Positions 25,586 through 34,987 of a DNA stretch of 63,325 nt are shown in pieces. The number at the start of each line of letters is the position of its first letter. Positions within the stretch are counted from its first letter, which is position 1. This DNA comes from Steroidobacteraceae bacterium. GTDB lineage: Bacteria > Pseudomonadota > Gammaproteobacteria > Steroidobacterales > Steroidobacteraceae. The notes below the pieces were generated by a model. It searched no databases. It saw only the letters and a list, made by a program, of their open reading frames with translations, and was not told where the DNA came from. The stretch is taken from the NCBI GenBank assembly GCA_019634895.1, contig JAHCAM010000013.1, forward strand, positions 1 to 63,325. Reading direction: 5' to 3'. A program made the position numbers and the translations under genes.

Positions 25586-26814
25586 TGCTCTGGGCCCTCG
25601 CCGCCCGCGCGCGTCCAGAACACGCCGGGCAGTGACACCATCCTCGAGAATCCGCGGGCATCGTCCGCGGTCCATTCGCCGGCCGCCTCGCCGTACACGC
25701 CCCTGCTCGCCTTCATCAGCGAGTACGGCGATTCCACGCCTTCGACGAACGCCGCGCCCGGCCGCAGCAGCAGGGTGGCGGTGCCGGTGACGCGTGCCTG
25801 CGAGGAGGCAAACAGCGCCTCGATGTCGCGGCACACCGGGTCGAGGTTCTGGCCCTCGTGCACCAGGTCGCCGTAGGTCGCGGCGACCAGGTCCTTGCTG
25901 CGCTGCTGGCGTGCCGTCAGCACCAGCTTCTCCAGCTCGCGGTGCGCCTCGATCAGCGCCGTGGCGGCCGGCGCCTCGAAGGCGACGCGGCCCTTGGTGC
26001 CGATGATCGTGTCGCCGAGATGGATGCCGCGTCCGATTCCGTACGGCGCGGCGAGCGCCTCCAGCTTCTCGATGAGCGTCACCGGATCCATGGCCGTGCC
26101 GTCGAGCGAGCAGGGCACTCCACGCTCGAAGCCGATGGCGACGCGCCGCGGCTCGCGCGGGTGCGCGAATGCGTCCTTCGACAGCACCCAGGCCGATTCC
26201 GGGATGCTGCCCGACGAGGTCAGCGTCTCGCGGCCGCCGATGGTGACGCCCCACAGCCCGCGGTTGGTCGAGTACGCCGCGCCGTGGGGCGGAACCGGCA
26301 GCCCGCGCTGCTCGAGGTAGGCCAGCTGCTCCGGCCGCTTGAACGCGCGGTCGCGCACCGGCGCCAGGATCTCGAGCCCGGGCGCGAGCGTGCGCAGCGC
26401 GACCTCGAAGCGGACCTGGTCGTTGCCGGCCGCGGTGCAGCCGTGCGCGACCGTGCCGGTGCCGAGCTTCTTCGCGGTCGCGGCGACGGTCTGCGCCTGG
26501 ATCGAGCGCTCGGCCCCGACGCAGAGCGGGTAGAGGTTGCCGCGGCGCACGTTGCCGGCGAGCAGCCACCTCAGCACGCGGTCGAAGTACTCGCGCCGCG
26601 CGTCGACCTGGTGGTGGGCGACGGCGCCGAGCGCGCGCGCGCGCTCCGCGAGCTGCCGCGCGGCGGCCCCGTCGATGCCGCCGGTGTCCACGGTCACGGT
26701 GACGACCGGGCGGCCGCAGGTTTCCGCGAGCCAGGGCACGCAGAAGGACGTGTCGAGTCCGCCGGAGAATGCGAGCAGGATGGGCGCCGGGGCGCCCGGG
26801 CTGGTTGCCGTCAT
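25582..26814 (-). CDS. argG: Argininosuccinate synthase
   Basis: 410 residues. Joins citrulline and aspartate with ATP. SGGLDTS (17-23) is the PP-loop; GNDQVRFE, GIHLGDTIIGTKGRVAFEAPA and YSLMKASRGVYGE are conserved blocks. It follows argR by 9 bp. Confidence 0.96.
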   Translation of the reverse strand: MTATSPGAPAPILLAFSGGLDTSFCVPWLAETCGRPVVTVTVDTGGIDGAAARQLAERARALGAVAHHQVDARREYFDRVLRWLLAGNVRRGNLYPLCVGAERSIQAQTVAATAKKLGTGTVAHGCTAAGNDQVRFEVALRTLAPGLEILAPVRDRAFKRPEQLAYLEQRGLPVPPHGAAYSTNRGLWGVTIGGRETLTSSGSIPESAWVLSKDAFAHPREPRRVAIGFERGVPCSLDGTAMDPVTLIEKLEALAAPYGIGRGIHLGDTIIGTKGRVAFEAPAATALIEAHRELEKLVLTARQQRSKDLVAATYGDLVHEGQNLDPVCRDIEALFASSQARVTGTATLLLRPGAAFVEGVESPYSLMKASRGVYGEAAGEWTADDARGFSRMVSLPGVFWTRAGGEGPEQ

Positions 26815-26823
26815 GTGGGTGGC

Positions 26824-27288
26824 TCAGGCTCGGAGCTTGTCGTGCAGGCGGGCGAGTACCTGGCGCTGCGCGGTGGCGCCGGCGGTCGCGACGAAGATGG
26901 TGTCGTCGCCGGAGATCGTGCCGACCACGTCCGGCCAGCCGGCGCGATCGAGCACGATCGCGACGCTCTGCGCGGCGCCGGCCTTGGTGCGGATGACCGT
27001 CAGGCAGGGTCCCGCGGGCCGGATGTCGCGGACGAACGCGGCGACGGCGCCGAAGTCGTCGAGCGCCGGGGCGGACTCGCCCGGCAGCACGTAGCGGTCG
27101 CCCTGCTTGGCGACGCCGAGCTCGCGCAGGTCGCGGCTGACGCTCGACTGGGTCGCGGGATGGCCGGCGCGGTTCAGCAGGCGCACGAGGTCGCGCTGCC
27201 GCCCGACCGGGGCGCGGCCGATGATGCGCTTCAGCGCTTCGCGGCGCGCCTGCGCCGCGTCGCCGTTGGGACGTGGACGTGTTTGCAT
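26824..27288 (-). CDS. argR: Arginine repressor
   Basis: 154 residues from the ATG at 27288. The frame allows a start at 27321, but that would lie within the predicted promoter. Winged HTH with SSVSRDLRELG (48-58) and C-terminal arginine-binding GTISGDDT (123-130). It is the first gene of the operon and binds its own promoter in related bacteria; two ARG boxes overlap the start region. The predicted transcript begins about 6 nt before ATG, so translation may be leaderless. Confidence 0.95.
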   Translation of the reverse strand: MQTRPRPNGDAAQARREALKRIIGRAPVGRQRDLVRLLNRAGHPATQSSVSRDLRELGVAKQGDRYVLPGESAPALDDFGAVAAFVRDIRPAGPCLTVIRTKAGAAQSVAIVLDRAGWPDVVGTISGDDTIFVATAGATAQRQVLARLHDKLRA

Positions 27289-27299
27289 AAAGTTGCAAA
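27282..27299. promoter_or_regulatory. ARG box 1 (over the start of transcription and the argR start codon)
   Basis: An 18-bp imperfect palindrome: TTTGCA (27282-27287) and TGCAAA (27294-27299) around TAAAGT. It has the ArgR half-site layout TGNAT-N4-ATNCA. Its centre is 21 bp from box 2, the spacing seen in E. coli ArgR operators. Confidence 0.85.
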
Positions 27300-27329
27300 A
27301 ATTATGCATATTTATGCGCATGGCGTCAA
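27294..27329 (-). promoter_or_regulatory. Sigma70 promoter of the argR-argG operon
   Basis: Minus strand: TTGACG (27329-27324), 17 bp, CATAAT (27306-27301); one mismatch to consensus in each hexamer. The expected start of RNA is near 27294, six bases before the argR ATG (27288). Both ARG boxes overlap it. The whole regulatory region fits into the 55 bp between argR and the tamB stop. Confidence 0.8.
27303..27320. promoter_or_regulatory. ARG box 2 (over the -10 element and spacer of the argR promoter)
   Basis: TATGCATATTTATGCGCA on the plus strand, 18 bp, three bases away from box 1. It carries TGCAT-ATTT-ATGCG, close to the ArgR consensus with C in place of A in the left half. Confidence 0.8.
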
Positions 27330-27343
27330 GCGGCGGCCGCCGC

Positions 27344-30300
27344 TCAGCGCTCGATGCGGTACTCGACGTCGGCCGCGGACTCGCGGCCCGATTCCGCGGC
27401 GATGACCCAGCGGTCGCCGATCGTGTAGCGCAGCTTGAAGGTGTTGATCTCGTCCACCAGCGAGATGCCGTAGCTGAGGTACAGCCGCGGCGACAGGAAC
27501 TTGCCGAGCACCAGCGCGGCGCCGTCGTCCGCGTCCTGCGCGAGCCCGACCTCGTCGAGGCCGACGTAGCGGCCGAGCTGGCCGGCCAGCAGCGCGCCGC
27601 CCTGGGCCGCGAGGCTGGCGCGGCCGGACTCCAGGCCCGCGCGGTCCTCGCCCTGCAGGCGGTCGAGCGACTGGCCGACGATCAGCAGCGAGGCGATCTG
27701 CGCCTGCGGCAGCGCGGGCTCGGAGTACAGCGTGAGCTGCGGCCGGCGCAGGCGCCCGCGAACGATGACGCCGACCACGTGGCCGGGCAGCTTGCGCGAG
27801 GCGCGCAGGTCCACGCCCGGGTCGGTCACCGGCCCGCCGGTGAACAGCAGCCGCCCGCGCTCGACGTCGAGTTCGCGCGTGTAGGCGCGGTAGCGGCCGT
27901 CCTCGATCTCGAGCTCGCCGGAGGCGACGGCGGCCTCGCGCGGGCGGGTCCGCGTGCGCACGCTGCCGGTGATCCTGCCGCTCAGCCCGAAGGCGTCGAG
28001 CTGCACGCGCTCGCCCAGCACCAGGCGCACGTCGCCATCGACCTCGAACCGGTCTGCCTCCTCGTCGCTGCCCTCCGGCCGCAGGATGCGCTCGTCGGCG
28101 GAGGGCAGCACGGCGCCAGCGGTCTGTGCGGGCGCAATGCGCGCTTCCGGGATCGTGACCGTTCCGGTCACGCCGATGCGCCGGCCGTCGAGCGTGAAGC
28201 GCAGGTCCGGCGACGCCAGAACGCGCGCCTCAGGCACATCCGCGAGCAGCAGCCGCTCGCCGCGCATGGACAGCGTTCCGCCCGGCAGCCGGTCGCGCCA
28301 GGACAGGCGCCCGTCGATGGCAAGCGTCCCGTCGCCCGCCTGCGCGGTCGCGCCGAGCTCGAGGTCCGTGTCCTGCAGGCGCAGGCTCGCCTCGATGCCG
28401 CGCAGCCGGAGATTGGCCTGGTAGAAGTCGAGCGACCCCTGTTCCAGCCGGGCCGTGCCCGTGAGCGCGGGCGCACCCAGGGTTCCCGCGGCCCCGACCT
28501 GCAACGCCAGGCGCCCGGAGGCCTGGTCGATGTCGGGAAACAGCAGCGGCAGCAGCTGCAACTGCCGCGTCGCCCCGGCGACGGTACCCGCGAGCGGCAG
28601 CTCGGCGAGCGGCAGGCCGGCGGTGCGCGTCGCGACCAGGTCCGCGGACAATTCGGTGTCGGCCGCATCGGCGACGTTGAGCTCGAGGCGATGCCGTTCG
28701 GCGGTGCTCTGCAGCGTCAGCGAGGTGCGGCCGAGTGCGACCGAGCGCGGCGTCCCGCTCGCCGACTGGTACTCGAGCACGGCGTCCTCGATGCCGGCAC
28801 GCACCTCGCTCTGCCACGGTTCGCCGGCACGGCGCGTGGCCTGGGCTTCGACCGACAGCAGGCCGCGGTAGCGCGGCGAGCCCGGCACCCGCAGGTCGAG
28901 CGCTTCCAGCGGAAACGCCCGCGTGCCTGCGCGCGCGGACCAGGCGCCGTCGCGGGACCAGCTGCCCTCCAGGCAGGCGCGCCGCGGGCCCTGGACGAAG
29001 CATGCCGGCGCGAGCCGCGCGCCGGCAGCCGAGGCCTCGAGCAGCGAGGGCGACTCGAGGCGCCATGGCGCCGCGCCCGGCCCTTCGGCGACGATGGTCG
29101 CGAGGTCCAGCCGGAAACGCGCGCCGTCCCAGCCGCCGCGCCCGCGCAGTTCGACCGCGTCATCGCCGCGCCCGACGCGGAACGCGAGCGCGTGGTCGCG
29201 CACCAGGCCGTCGAGCGACAGGCGCGTGTCGGTCAGCGACTGGCCTGCGACCGTGAGTCCGCTGGTGCGCAGGCGCAGCCACGAGGTCTCGCGGTCGGCG
29301 AGGTCGACCTGGGCGTCGGCCGAGAAGACGACCGCGCGATGCTCGCGCCAGGCCAGGTCATGCCCGGTGAAGGTCAGCGAGGCGCGGTCTTCGCGCAGCC
29401 GGAACGTCGCGTCCACGCGCCCCGCAAGATCCGGCAGCGCCTGCGACAGGTCGGGCGCCACGAGGCGCGCATCCAGGACCGCGCCCCTGCCGAGCGCGCC
29501 GTCGAGCGCGAGACTGGCGCGCCCGAGCGAAAGCCTGACCCGGTCGAATTGCGTACGGCCGGGGGCGCGGCGCACCGTGCCGACTCCGGCGACGGGCTGG
29601 CCGCGGTAACGTCCCGACAATGCGGAGACGGTTGCCGACCACGGCCCGTCGCCCCGCAGGCCTTCACCGGAAGCCGCAAGGGTGAAATCCAGCCGGCCGT
29701 CGTGACCGTGGCGCAATGTCGCGGGGTCCACGCCCGAGGCGCGTCCGGAAATCGCCCAGGCGCGCTCCGCATCCCGCGCGAGCGAGCCGCTTGCCTCGAC
29801 GCGCCCGCCCAGCGCCCGCCAGGAGGACCGCTCCACGGTGATGGCCCGGGAGGTAAACCGTCCCTCGGCGCTGCCTGCGAATGGCGGCGCCAGCAGCGGA
29901 TCGAACTCGCCGTCCACGCCGAAGCTGAAATCGCGCCACCCCGCCGCGCGCAGGCTGCCGCGCGGGGACCGCAGCCGCGCCTCGCCGGTGAGTGGCCAGG
30001 CCAGGCCCGTCCAGTCCGCCTGCAGCTCGAAGGCATCCTGTCCGGCCGCAGCCACCGTTCCCCGCCAGCGCACGGCGCCTGCACCGGCGATGTCCGTCGC
30101 GAGTTCCGGGATGGTGACGACGCCGTCGGCATACGAAGCGATGCCGTTGACGGCGATTCCTCCGTCCGGCAGTCCGTTGCCGAGGACCGTCCCGCGCGCG
30201 GCGTAGTGCCTCGCATCGCCCGAGACCTCTAGCGCGGCGGCGAGCGGCCCGAACGGCGGCGTGTCCATCCACTGCCGCAGGTCGAGTTCCTGCACCGCCA

Positions 30301-31060
30301 GCCGGCCGCCCCAGCGCAACGCACCGGTGAGGTCCTGCAGCTCGAGCTGCGCGCGGCCGCGCCCGGGCGAGGCCAGGTCGGCCTCGACCCGCAGGCGCGC
30401 GAGGTCGCCGCGCGCACGGGCAACGCCAGAGATCTCCCGCGATGGCGCCAGCGTCCAGGATGCGCCGGCCTCGATCGCGAGCGGCTCATGCGCGTGCAGG
30501 CGCCCGTTCGCGCCGGACACCGACCACGCGCCGGCGTCACCGCGCATCCCCTCGAAGACGATGCGCGAGTGCGTGACGGCCGCGGAGCCGCCGACGTCGC
30601 TGAGCACGAGCCTGGCGCCGGCCGGCGACTCGATCTCGAGCCGGCCGATCGAGGCGTCCTCGGCCACGATGGTCAGCCAGCGCGGCAGGAAGGCCGGCGG
30701 CTTCGGCGGCTCGGTGCGCGGCAGCAGGCGGACCGAAACGGATGCCGCGCGGATGTCCCTGGCGCGGATCCGCACCGCCAGCAGGCCGGAGGGTTCGTAG
30801 TCCAGGCTGAGGTCCGCGATGTGCACGACGACGCGCGGGCTGCGGATCGCGACCGCGTCCGCGCGCAGCGGACCGACCAGCCGCCCGCCCGCTCCCTGGA
30901 CGCGTATCTCGACGGCGTCCAGCGACTCGAGCAAGGCGACGGCCCGCGCGAGGCCGGCTTCGGTCGTGACCAGCCAGGCGATACCTGCGCCCGCGGCGGC
31001 GAGCACGAGCGCAACGGCGGCGAGCAGCCAGCCGAGCAGGCGTTTGCGGGGCCAGCGCAT
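27344..31060 (-). CDS. tamB: Translocation and assembly module protein TamB
   Basis: 1238 residues from the ATG at 31060, one base after the tamA stop; further upstream open frame is a tamA shadow. One N-terminal helix (WLLAAVALVLAAAGAGIAWLV) anchors it in the inner membrane. The rest is a long beta-rich body with AsmA/TamB repeats, and the DUF490-like C-terminal end finishes at the ESAADVEYRIER tail. TamB bridges the envelope and is linked to lipid transport and outer-membrane protein insertion. Next to tamA as expected. Confidence 0.95.
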   Translation of the reverse strand: MRWPRKRLLGWLLAAVALVLAAAGAGIAWLVTTEAGLARAVALLESLDAVEIRVQGAGGRLVGPLRADAVAIRSPRVVVHIADLSLDYEPSGLLAVRIRARDIRAASVSVRLLPRTEPPKPPAFLPRWLTIVAEDASIGRLEIESPAGARLVLSDVGGSAAVTHSRIVFEGMRGDAGAWSVSGANGRLHAHEPLAIEAGASWTLAPSREISGVARARGDLARLRVEADLASPGRGRAQLELQDLTGALRWGGRLAVQELDLRQWMDTPPFGPLAAALEVSGDARHYAARGTVLGNGLPDGGIAVNGIASYADGVVTIPELATDIAGAGAVRWRGTVAAAGQDAFELQADWTGLAWPLTGEARLRSPRGSLRAAGWRDFSFGVDGEFDPLLAPPFAGSAEGRFTSRAITVERSSWRALGGRVEASGSLARDAERAWAISGRASGVDPATLRHGHDGRLDFTLAASGEGLRGDGPWSATVSALSGRYRGQPVAGVGTVRRAPGRTQFDRVRLSLGRASLALDGALGRGAVLDARLVAPDLSQALPDLAGRVDATFRLREDRASLTFTGHDLAWREHRAVVFSADAQVDLADRETSWLRLRTSGLTVAGQSLTDTRLSLDGLVRDHALAFRVGRGDDAVELRGRGGWDGARFRLDLATIVAEGPGAAPWRLESPSLLEASAAGARLAPACFVQGPRRACLEGSWSRDGAWSARAGTRAFPLEALDLRVPGSPRYRGLLSVEAQATRRAGEPWQSEVRAGIEDAVLEYQSASGTPRSVALGRTSLTLQSTAERHRLELNVADAADTELSADLVATRTAGLPLAELPLAGTVAGATRQLQLLPLLFPDIDQASGRLALQVGAAGTLGAPALTGTARLEQGSLDFYQANLRLRGIEASLRLQDTDLELGATAQAGDGTLAIDGRLSWRDRLPGGTLSMRGERLLLADVPEARVLASPDLRFTLDGRRIGVTGTVTIPEARIAPAQTAGAVLPSADERILRPEGSDEEADRFEVDGDVRLVLGERVQLDAFGLSGRITGSVRTRTRPREAAVASGELEIEDGRYRAYTRELDVERGRLLFTGGPVTDPGVDLRASRKLPGHVVGVIVRGRLRRPQLTLYSEPALPQAQIASLLIVGQSLDRLQGEDRAGLESGRASLAAQGGALLAGQLGRYVGLDEVGLAQDADDGAALVLGKFLSPRLYLSYGISLVDEINTFKLRYTIGDRWVIAAESGRESAADVEYRIER

Positions 31061-31061
31061 C

Positions 31062-32822
31062 TCAGAGTTCCGGCGTGAAGTTGAGGTGCAGCCGCGGCCC
31101 GCGGCCCCGCTCCGACAGCGGCTGGGCCACGTCGAGCCCGATGGAGAGGAACGGCAGCCGGTAGCGCAGGCCGACGCCCACCGAATATTCGAGCGGATCG
31201 CCGAAACGGTCGATCGCGTTGCCGGCGTCCGCGAACACCGCGGCGACGAGATTGCGCGGCAGATCCCGCTGCAGTTCCACGCTGCCGGCCAGCAGGTAGC
31301 GCCCGCCGACACGGTTGCCGTCGGCGTCCACGGGCGAAAGCTCCTCGTAGCCGAAGCCGCGCACGCTGCGGTCGCCGCCGGCGAAGAACCGGTACTGCGC
31401 CGGCAGGTCCTGGAACTCGCCGACCGCGCTCGCGCCGGCCTCCGCGCGCAGCTGCAGCTGCCAGCGCGGCGCGAGCGTGAAGCGCCGCTCGTCGCGCACC
31501 ACGAGGCGCGCGAAGTCGGTGTCGGAGCCGAGCGCGGAGGTCGAGCCGAGCAGCTCGGCCTGCAAGCCGCGCGGTACGGCGTTGATGCCCAGGAAACCGG
31601 GCGGCAGCAAGGCGAACGAGATGCCGGGAACGAGCAGCCGGCTCTGCGTGCGCGTCACCGTGGTCACGCCGTCGGCGACGGCCGTGACCTCGTCGCGCGT
31701 CGAATCCGCCGTCAGCGACAGGACGCGCTGCCAGTTCCCGCGCACCTGCGTGAGCCCGGCGCGCAGGCTCGCGCCGGTGGTGTTGATGTCGGCGCGCTGC
31801 TCGCGGAAGCCGCGCAGCTCGAAAGAGAGCTTTTCGAGCGCCGGATCCGTCCACGGCATCACGTAGGCGACGCGCAGCGATTCCTCAGGGCTCGAACCGC
31901 GCAGTTCCGCGCGCACGCGGTGCCCGCGCGAGTTGACGCGCCGGTCCTCGAAGCCGAGCGTCCCGCGCGCGCGCGTGTCGGTGGCGTAACCGACGGCGGC
32001 GGTCCACACGTGACGGCGGTTCGGTTCCGAGCTGACGCGGACCGGGGCGACCCTGCGCTCGCGGTCGCGCTCCTCCGGCAGCACCTCGACCACCGCGAAG
32101 TACTGCGAGTCGTCCAGCGCGAACTGCGTGCGCAGCAGCGCCGCCGCGTCAAACCAGTCGCCCTCGCGGTAGCGCAGGTAGCGCGCCACCAGGTCGGGCC
32201 GCAGGAAGTCCTGCTCGATCGTGGTGGGCCCGAAGCGGTAGCGCTCGCCGGTGTCGAGCGTGATCCGGGCGCGGGCCTCGCGGGCGGACGGATCCACCAG
32301 CAGCTCGCTGCGCGTGAATTCGGCGTCGAGGTAGCCGTTGCCGGCAGCGGCGCGCAGCAGCTCTCCCTTGAGCTGGTCGTAGGCTGCGTGGCTCAGGCGC
32401 TCGCCGGTGCGCAGCGTGGAGCGCGCGAGCGCGGCGCGCAGGAACGGTTCCTCGCGGCCGCTGCCCGCGATTTCCACGTCCTGTTCCACGAGCACGACCG
32501 GCGGTCCCGGTTCGATCCGGATGCGGACCCGCCATCCGCCTTCGCGCCGCGAGACCGCGGTGTCGACCGTCGGCTCGTAGTGACCGAAAGGCCGCAACGC
32601 CGCGCGCACCTCGCCCGGCGCGCGCTGGGCCAGGCGGCCGACCATCTCGTCGTCCAGGTCCGGCGAGCGCTGCAGGCGCTTGAGGCTGAGCAGCGCGACC
32701 ACGTTGTCGAGGAGCGCCGCTTCGACGCCCTCGATGTCGATCTCGATCGAGGGTTCGGCCGCAGCTGCCGGCCAGGCGGCGGCCGCCAGCAGCCAGGCGG
32801 CCAGGTGCGTCGCCCGCCGCAT
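31062..32822 (-). CDS. tamA: Outer-membrane protein TamA (Omp85 family)
   Basis: 586 residues. Signal peptide (about 1-21, ending AAAAEP), then POTRA domains (residues about 24-250; IEGVEAALLDNVVALL at the first) and a 16-strand barrel. The Omp85 motif is in RFFAGGDRSVRGFGYEE, and the final strand ends in LHLNFTPEL. Partner of TamB, with 1 bp between the genes. Confidence 0.96.
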   Translation of the reverse strand: MRRATHLAAWLLAAAAWPAAAAEPSIEIDIEGVEAALLDNVVALLSLKRLQRSPDLDDEMVGRLAQRAPGEVRAALRPFGHYEPTVDTAVSRREGGWRVRIRIEPGPPVVLVEQDVEIAGSGREEPFLRAALARSTLRTGERLSHAAYDQLKGELLRAAAGNGYLDAEFTRSELLVDPSAREARARITLDTGERYRFGPTTIEQDFLRPDLVARYLRYREGDWFDAAALLRTQFALDDSQYFAVVEVLPEERDRERRVAPVRVSSEPNRRHVWTAAVGYATDTRARGTLGFEDRRVNSRGHRVRAELRGSSPEESLRVAYVMPWTDPALEKLSFELRGFREQRADINTTGASLRAGLTQVRGNWQRVLSLTADSTRDEVTAVADGVTTVTRTQSRLLVPGISFALLPPGFLGINAVPRGLQAELLGSTSALGSDTDFARLVVRDERRFTLAPRWQLQLRAEAGASAVGEFQDLPAQYRFFAGGDRSVRGFGYEELSPVDADGNRVGGRYLLAGSVELQRDLPRNLVAAVFADAGNAIDRFGDPLEYSVGVGLRYRLPFLSIGLDVAQPLSERGRGPRLHLNFTPEL

Positions 32823-32828
32823 CTGGCG

Positions 32829-33395
32829 TCAGGCCCGGCGGCGGCGCCAGCGCCCGATCGCGATGGCGACGATCGCAAGGACCGCGGCCAGCGCGACGAA
32901 CGGCAGCAGCAGCGCGAGCATGGCGAGCAGTCCCGACATCAGCAGTTCGCCGGTCGAGAACAGCGGGTTGGCAAGCCCGCCGGTGACGGCGCCGGTCTTG
33001 GCCCGGCCAAGCGCGGTCAGCGCGTGACCTGCAGTCGCGACCGTGCCGCCGGCGACGACCGCGGCTGCCCAGCGCAGCCAGTCCGGCAGCCCGACCATGA
33101 CCCCGGCGGCCACCACGATGCCGGCGGTGACCGCGACCGGCGCCGCGGCGACGTCCAGCGCATGGTCCAGGCCGGGTATCAGGTAGGCAGTGATCTCGAG
33201 CAGCGTGGCGACGCCGAGCGCGACCAGCACGCCCGTGTCGCCGAGCCAGGCAAAGCCGGGCGCGGCCTCAACCAGCCCGAAGCGGATGGCGAGCCCGGCC
33301 GCGAGCAGCGGCACGAAGGCGCGGAACCCCGCCGCCGCGGCGAGCGCGATGCCCATCGCGACCGAGACGATCACGCCGAGCGGCGCCGCATCCAT
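32829..33395 (-). CDS. DUF4126 membrane protein
   Basis: 188 residues from the ATG at 33395, overlapping nudC by 25 bp; longer in-frame translation upstream is a shadow. About five hydrophobic segments, with GFRAFVPLLAAGLA, ITAYLIPGLDHALD and the KTGAVTGGLANPLFST motif of this family. Function unknown. It lies 6 bp upstream of tamA and is likely cotranscribed. Confidence 0.8.
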   Translation of the reverse strand: MDAAPLGVIVSVAMGIALAAAAGFRAFVPLLAAGLAIRFGLVEAAPGFAWLGDTGVLVALGVATLLEITAYLIPGLDHALDVAAAPVAVTAGIVVAAGVMVGLPDWLRWAAAVVAGGTVATAGHALTALGRAKTGAVTGGLANPLFSTGELLMSGLLAMLALLLPFVALAAVLAIVAIAIGRWRRRRA

Positions 33396-34330
33396 CCGCG
33401 TGCCTCCGCTTCCGCGGCGAGCGGCCGCGCCGCGCCCGCGTCGTACCAGTCCTCGATCAGCCGGTACGCGATCGACTGCGTGAAGGGCAGCATCGCACCG
33501 GCCGCGAGTTCGTCGCGGCCGAACCAGCGCGCGTCCTCGAGTTCGGCGTCGCCGAGCTTCACTTCCGAGGTGCGCGCCTCGGCGCGGAACCCGAGCATCA
33601 GCGAGCGCGGGAACGGCCAGGGCTGCGAGGACTGGTAGCTCAGCGCGCCGGTCTCGACGCCGGTTTCCTCCAGCACCTCGCGACGCACGGCGTCCTCGAG
33701 GCTCTCGCCGGGCTCGACGAAGCCCGCGATCGTCGAGTAACGGCCGTCCGGCCAGCCGGCCTGGCGGCCGAGCAGGACGCGATCGCCGCGGGTCACGAGC
33801 ACGATCACCGCCGGGTCCACGCGCGGGTAGAACTCGGTGGCGCATGCCGTGCGGGTGCAGGTCATCACGCGGCCGTTGCGCTCGGGGCGGTTCGGCGCGC
33901 CGCAGCTGCCGCAAAAGCGGTGCCGGTGCCGGAAGGAGATCATCGCCCGCGCATAGGCGACGAGGCCTGCCTCGTCGTGCGGCAGCAGGCTGGCGGCCAG
34001 CCGCAGGTCTGCGAACTCGGCGCCGCCGTCCAGGGCCGGCGGCGCATCCGCCTCGATTTCGGTCGTGAACACGGGGACGCCGCGGTATTCCCCGAGCAGG
34101 ATCAGGTCGTCCGTGCCGACCCCGGCGAAGGGACCGCTGCCGACCGGCAGCAGGCAGGCGCCGGGGGAAGGCTCGCGGATCACGGGGCAGCGCGACCGCC
34201 AAACCGGCACCATGCGGGCGCTGCCGTCGGCGATCCAGCGCGCGACGGTGGCCGCGTCGGCCTGCGCGAACTTCAGCCGGTCGACGTGCGGCCCGGCAAA
34301 GACGTTCGGCCGCTCCGATTCGGAACGCAT
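33371..34330 (-). CDS. nudC: NAD+ diphosphatase (Nudix hydrolase)
   Basis: 319 residues. Cleaves NADH/NAD+ and can remove NAD caps from RNA in relatives. A zinc ribbon is made of two Cys pairs (FCGSCG, then MTCTRTAC). The Nudix box GFVEPGESLEDAVRREVLEE and the NudC motif SSQPWPFPRSLM identify it. The start at 34330 gives a sensible N-terminal domain. Confidence 0.95.
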   Translation of the reverse strand: MRSESERPNVFAGPHVDRLKFAQADAATVARWIADGSARMVPVWRSRCPVIREPSPGACLLPVGSGPFAGVGTDDLILLGEYRGVPVFTTEIEADAPPALDGGAEFADLRLAASLLPHDEAGLVAYARAMISFRHRHRFCGSCGAPNRPERNGRVMTCTRTACATEFYPRVDPAVIVLVTRGDRVLLGRQAGWPDGRYSTIAGFVEPGESLEDAVRREVLEETGVETGALSYQSSQPWPFPRSLMLGFRAEARTSEVKLGDAELEDARWFGRDELAAGAMLPFTQSIAYRLIEDWYDAGAARPLAAEAEARGWMRRRSA

Positions 34331-34363
34331 GGGAACCCGGGAATGGCTTGCGATCCCGGCATT

Positions 34364-34942
34364 CTAGCAGTCGCCCACCGACAGCCCCGGGCGGGCGGGC
34401 GGGCGCGTCGAGGCGCAGAACTCGCAGACTTGCGGGCGCTCCGCGTAGCGCAGCACGACCAGCAGGCTGCCGCAGCCCTCGCAGTCGTCGAGGCAGATCT
34501 CGTTCTGCTTCTCCAGCGAGCGCAGCAGGTGGCAGGCGTGCTCGAAGGAGATCTGCGGCTGCCGGTTCAGGCTCAGGAAGGTCTCGTAGGCCTCGCAGAA
34601 GCGCTCGCCCCAGCGCAGTTGCTCGACGGCCCCCGGCGCGGCTCCCGCCTCGCGGCGGAGCAGGCCGAGCACGCACAGCAGGGTGGCGAGTCCCGCCGCC
34701 TCGCGGCGGATCGCGGCGTTCTTCATGAACCAGGCGCACTGCCGGGGACTCTTGCCGCGCCGCCGGCGGACGTCGCGCCGGCCGGCATCCGCCACGTAGG
34801 AGCGGTAGAGCTTGCGGATGCGGTCGTCGGTGAGGCCGGTCCAGCTGCGGATCGTGCGGGTGCGCGCTTCGTGGCGGATGAGGCGCAGCGCGAGGTCGAG
34901 CCGCAGCCGGTCGCGCGTGTAGCGGTCGTCGGTAATGCGCAT
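34364..34942 (-). CDS. FlhC-like transcriptional regulator
   Basis: 192 residues. The N-terminal LALRLIRHEARTRTIRSWTGLTDDRIRKLYR, then SPRQCAWFM, lines up with FlhC (where the sequence reads ALELI...L..LY...P.S..WF). The C-terminal zinc cluster is C154-x2-C157...C173-x2-C176, the FlhC spacing with one residue fewer in the gap. FlhC pairs with FlhD to activate flagellar genes. None occur in the window, and the divergent neighbour looks like a double FlhD, so the pair may control something else. The start at 34942 is supported by the shared 109-bp spacer. Confidence 0.75.
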   Translation of the reverse strand: MRITDDRYTRDRLRLDLALRLIRHEARTRTIRSWTGLTDDRIRKLYRSYVADAGRRDVRRRRGKSPRQCAWFMKNAAIRREAAGLATLLCVLGLLRREAGAAPGAVEQLRWGERFCEAYETFLSLNRQPQISFEHACHLLRSLEKQNEICLDDCEGCGSLLVVLRYAERPQVCEFCASTRPPARPGLSVGDC

Positions 34943-34952
34943 GGAGGCAGCC

Positions 34953-34979
34953 TTGACGCGTCGGGAGGACTGGTATTAT
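34953..34979 (+). promoter_or_regulatory. Candidate promoter for the FlhD-like gene
   Basis: TTGACG (34953-34958) and TATTAT (34974-34979) on the plus strand are separated by 15 bp, a little short. The -10 element lies inside the dyad that follows. It points at the gene starting at 35052. Confidence 0.45.
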
Positions 34980-34987
34980 CGTACCAG
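34970..34987. promoter_or_regulatory. Operator-like dyad between the divergent FlhC-like and FlhD-like genes
   Basis: CTGGTA (34970-34975) and TACCAG (34982-34987) are perfect inverted arms around TTATCG. It covers the putative -10 element and could serve both directions. A second hairpin (GCCGGC-CATAGA-GCCGGC, 34998-35015) lies in the leader of the plus-strand gene. Confidence 0.5.
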
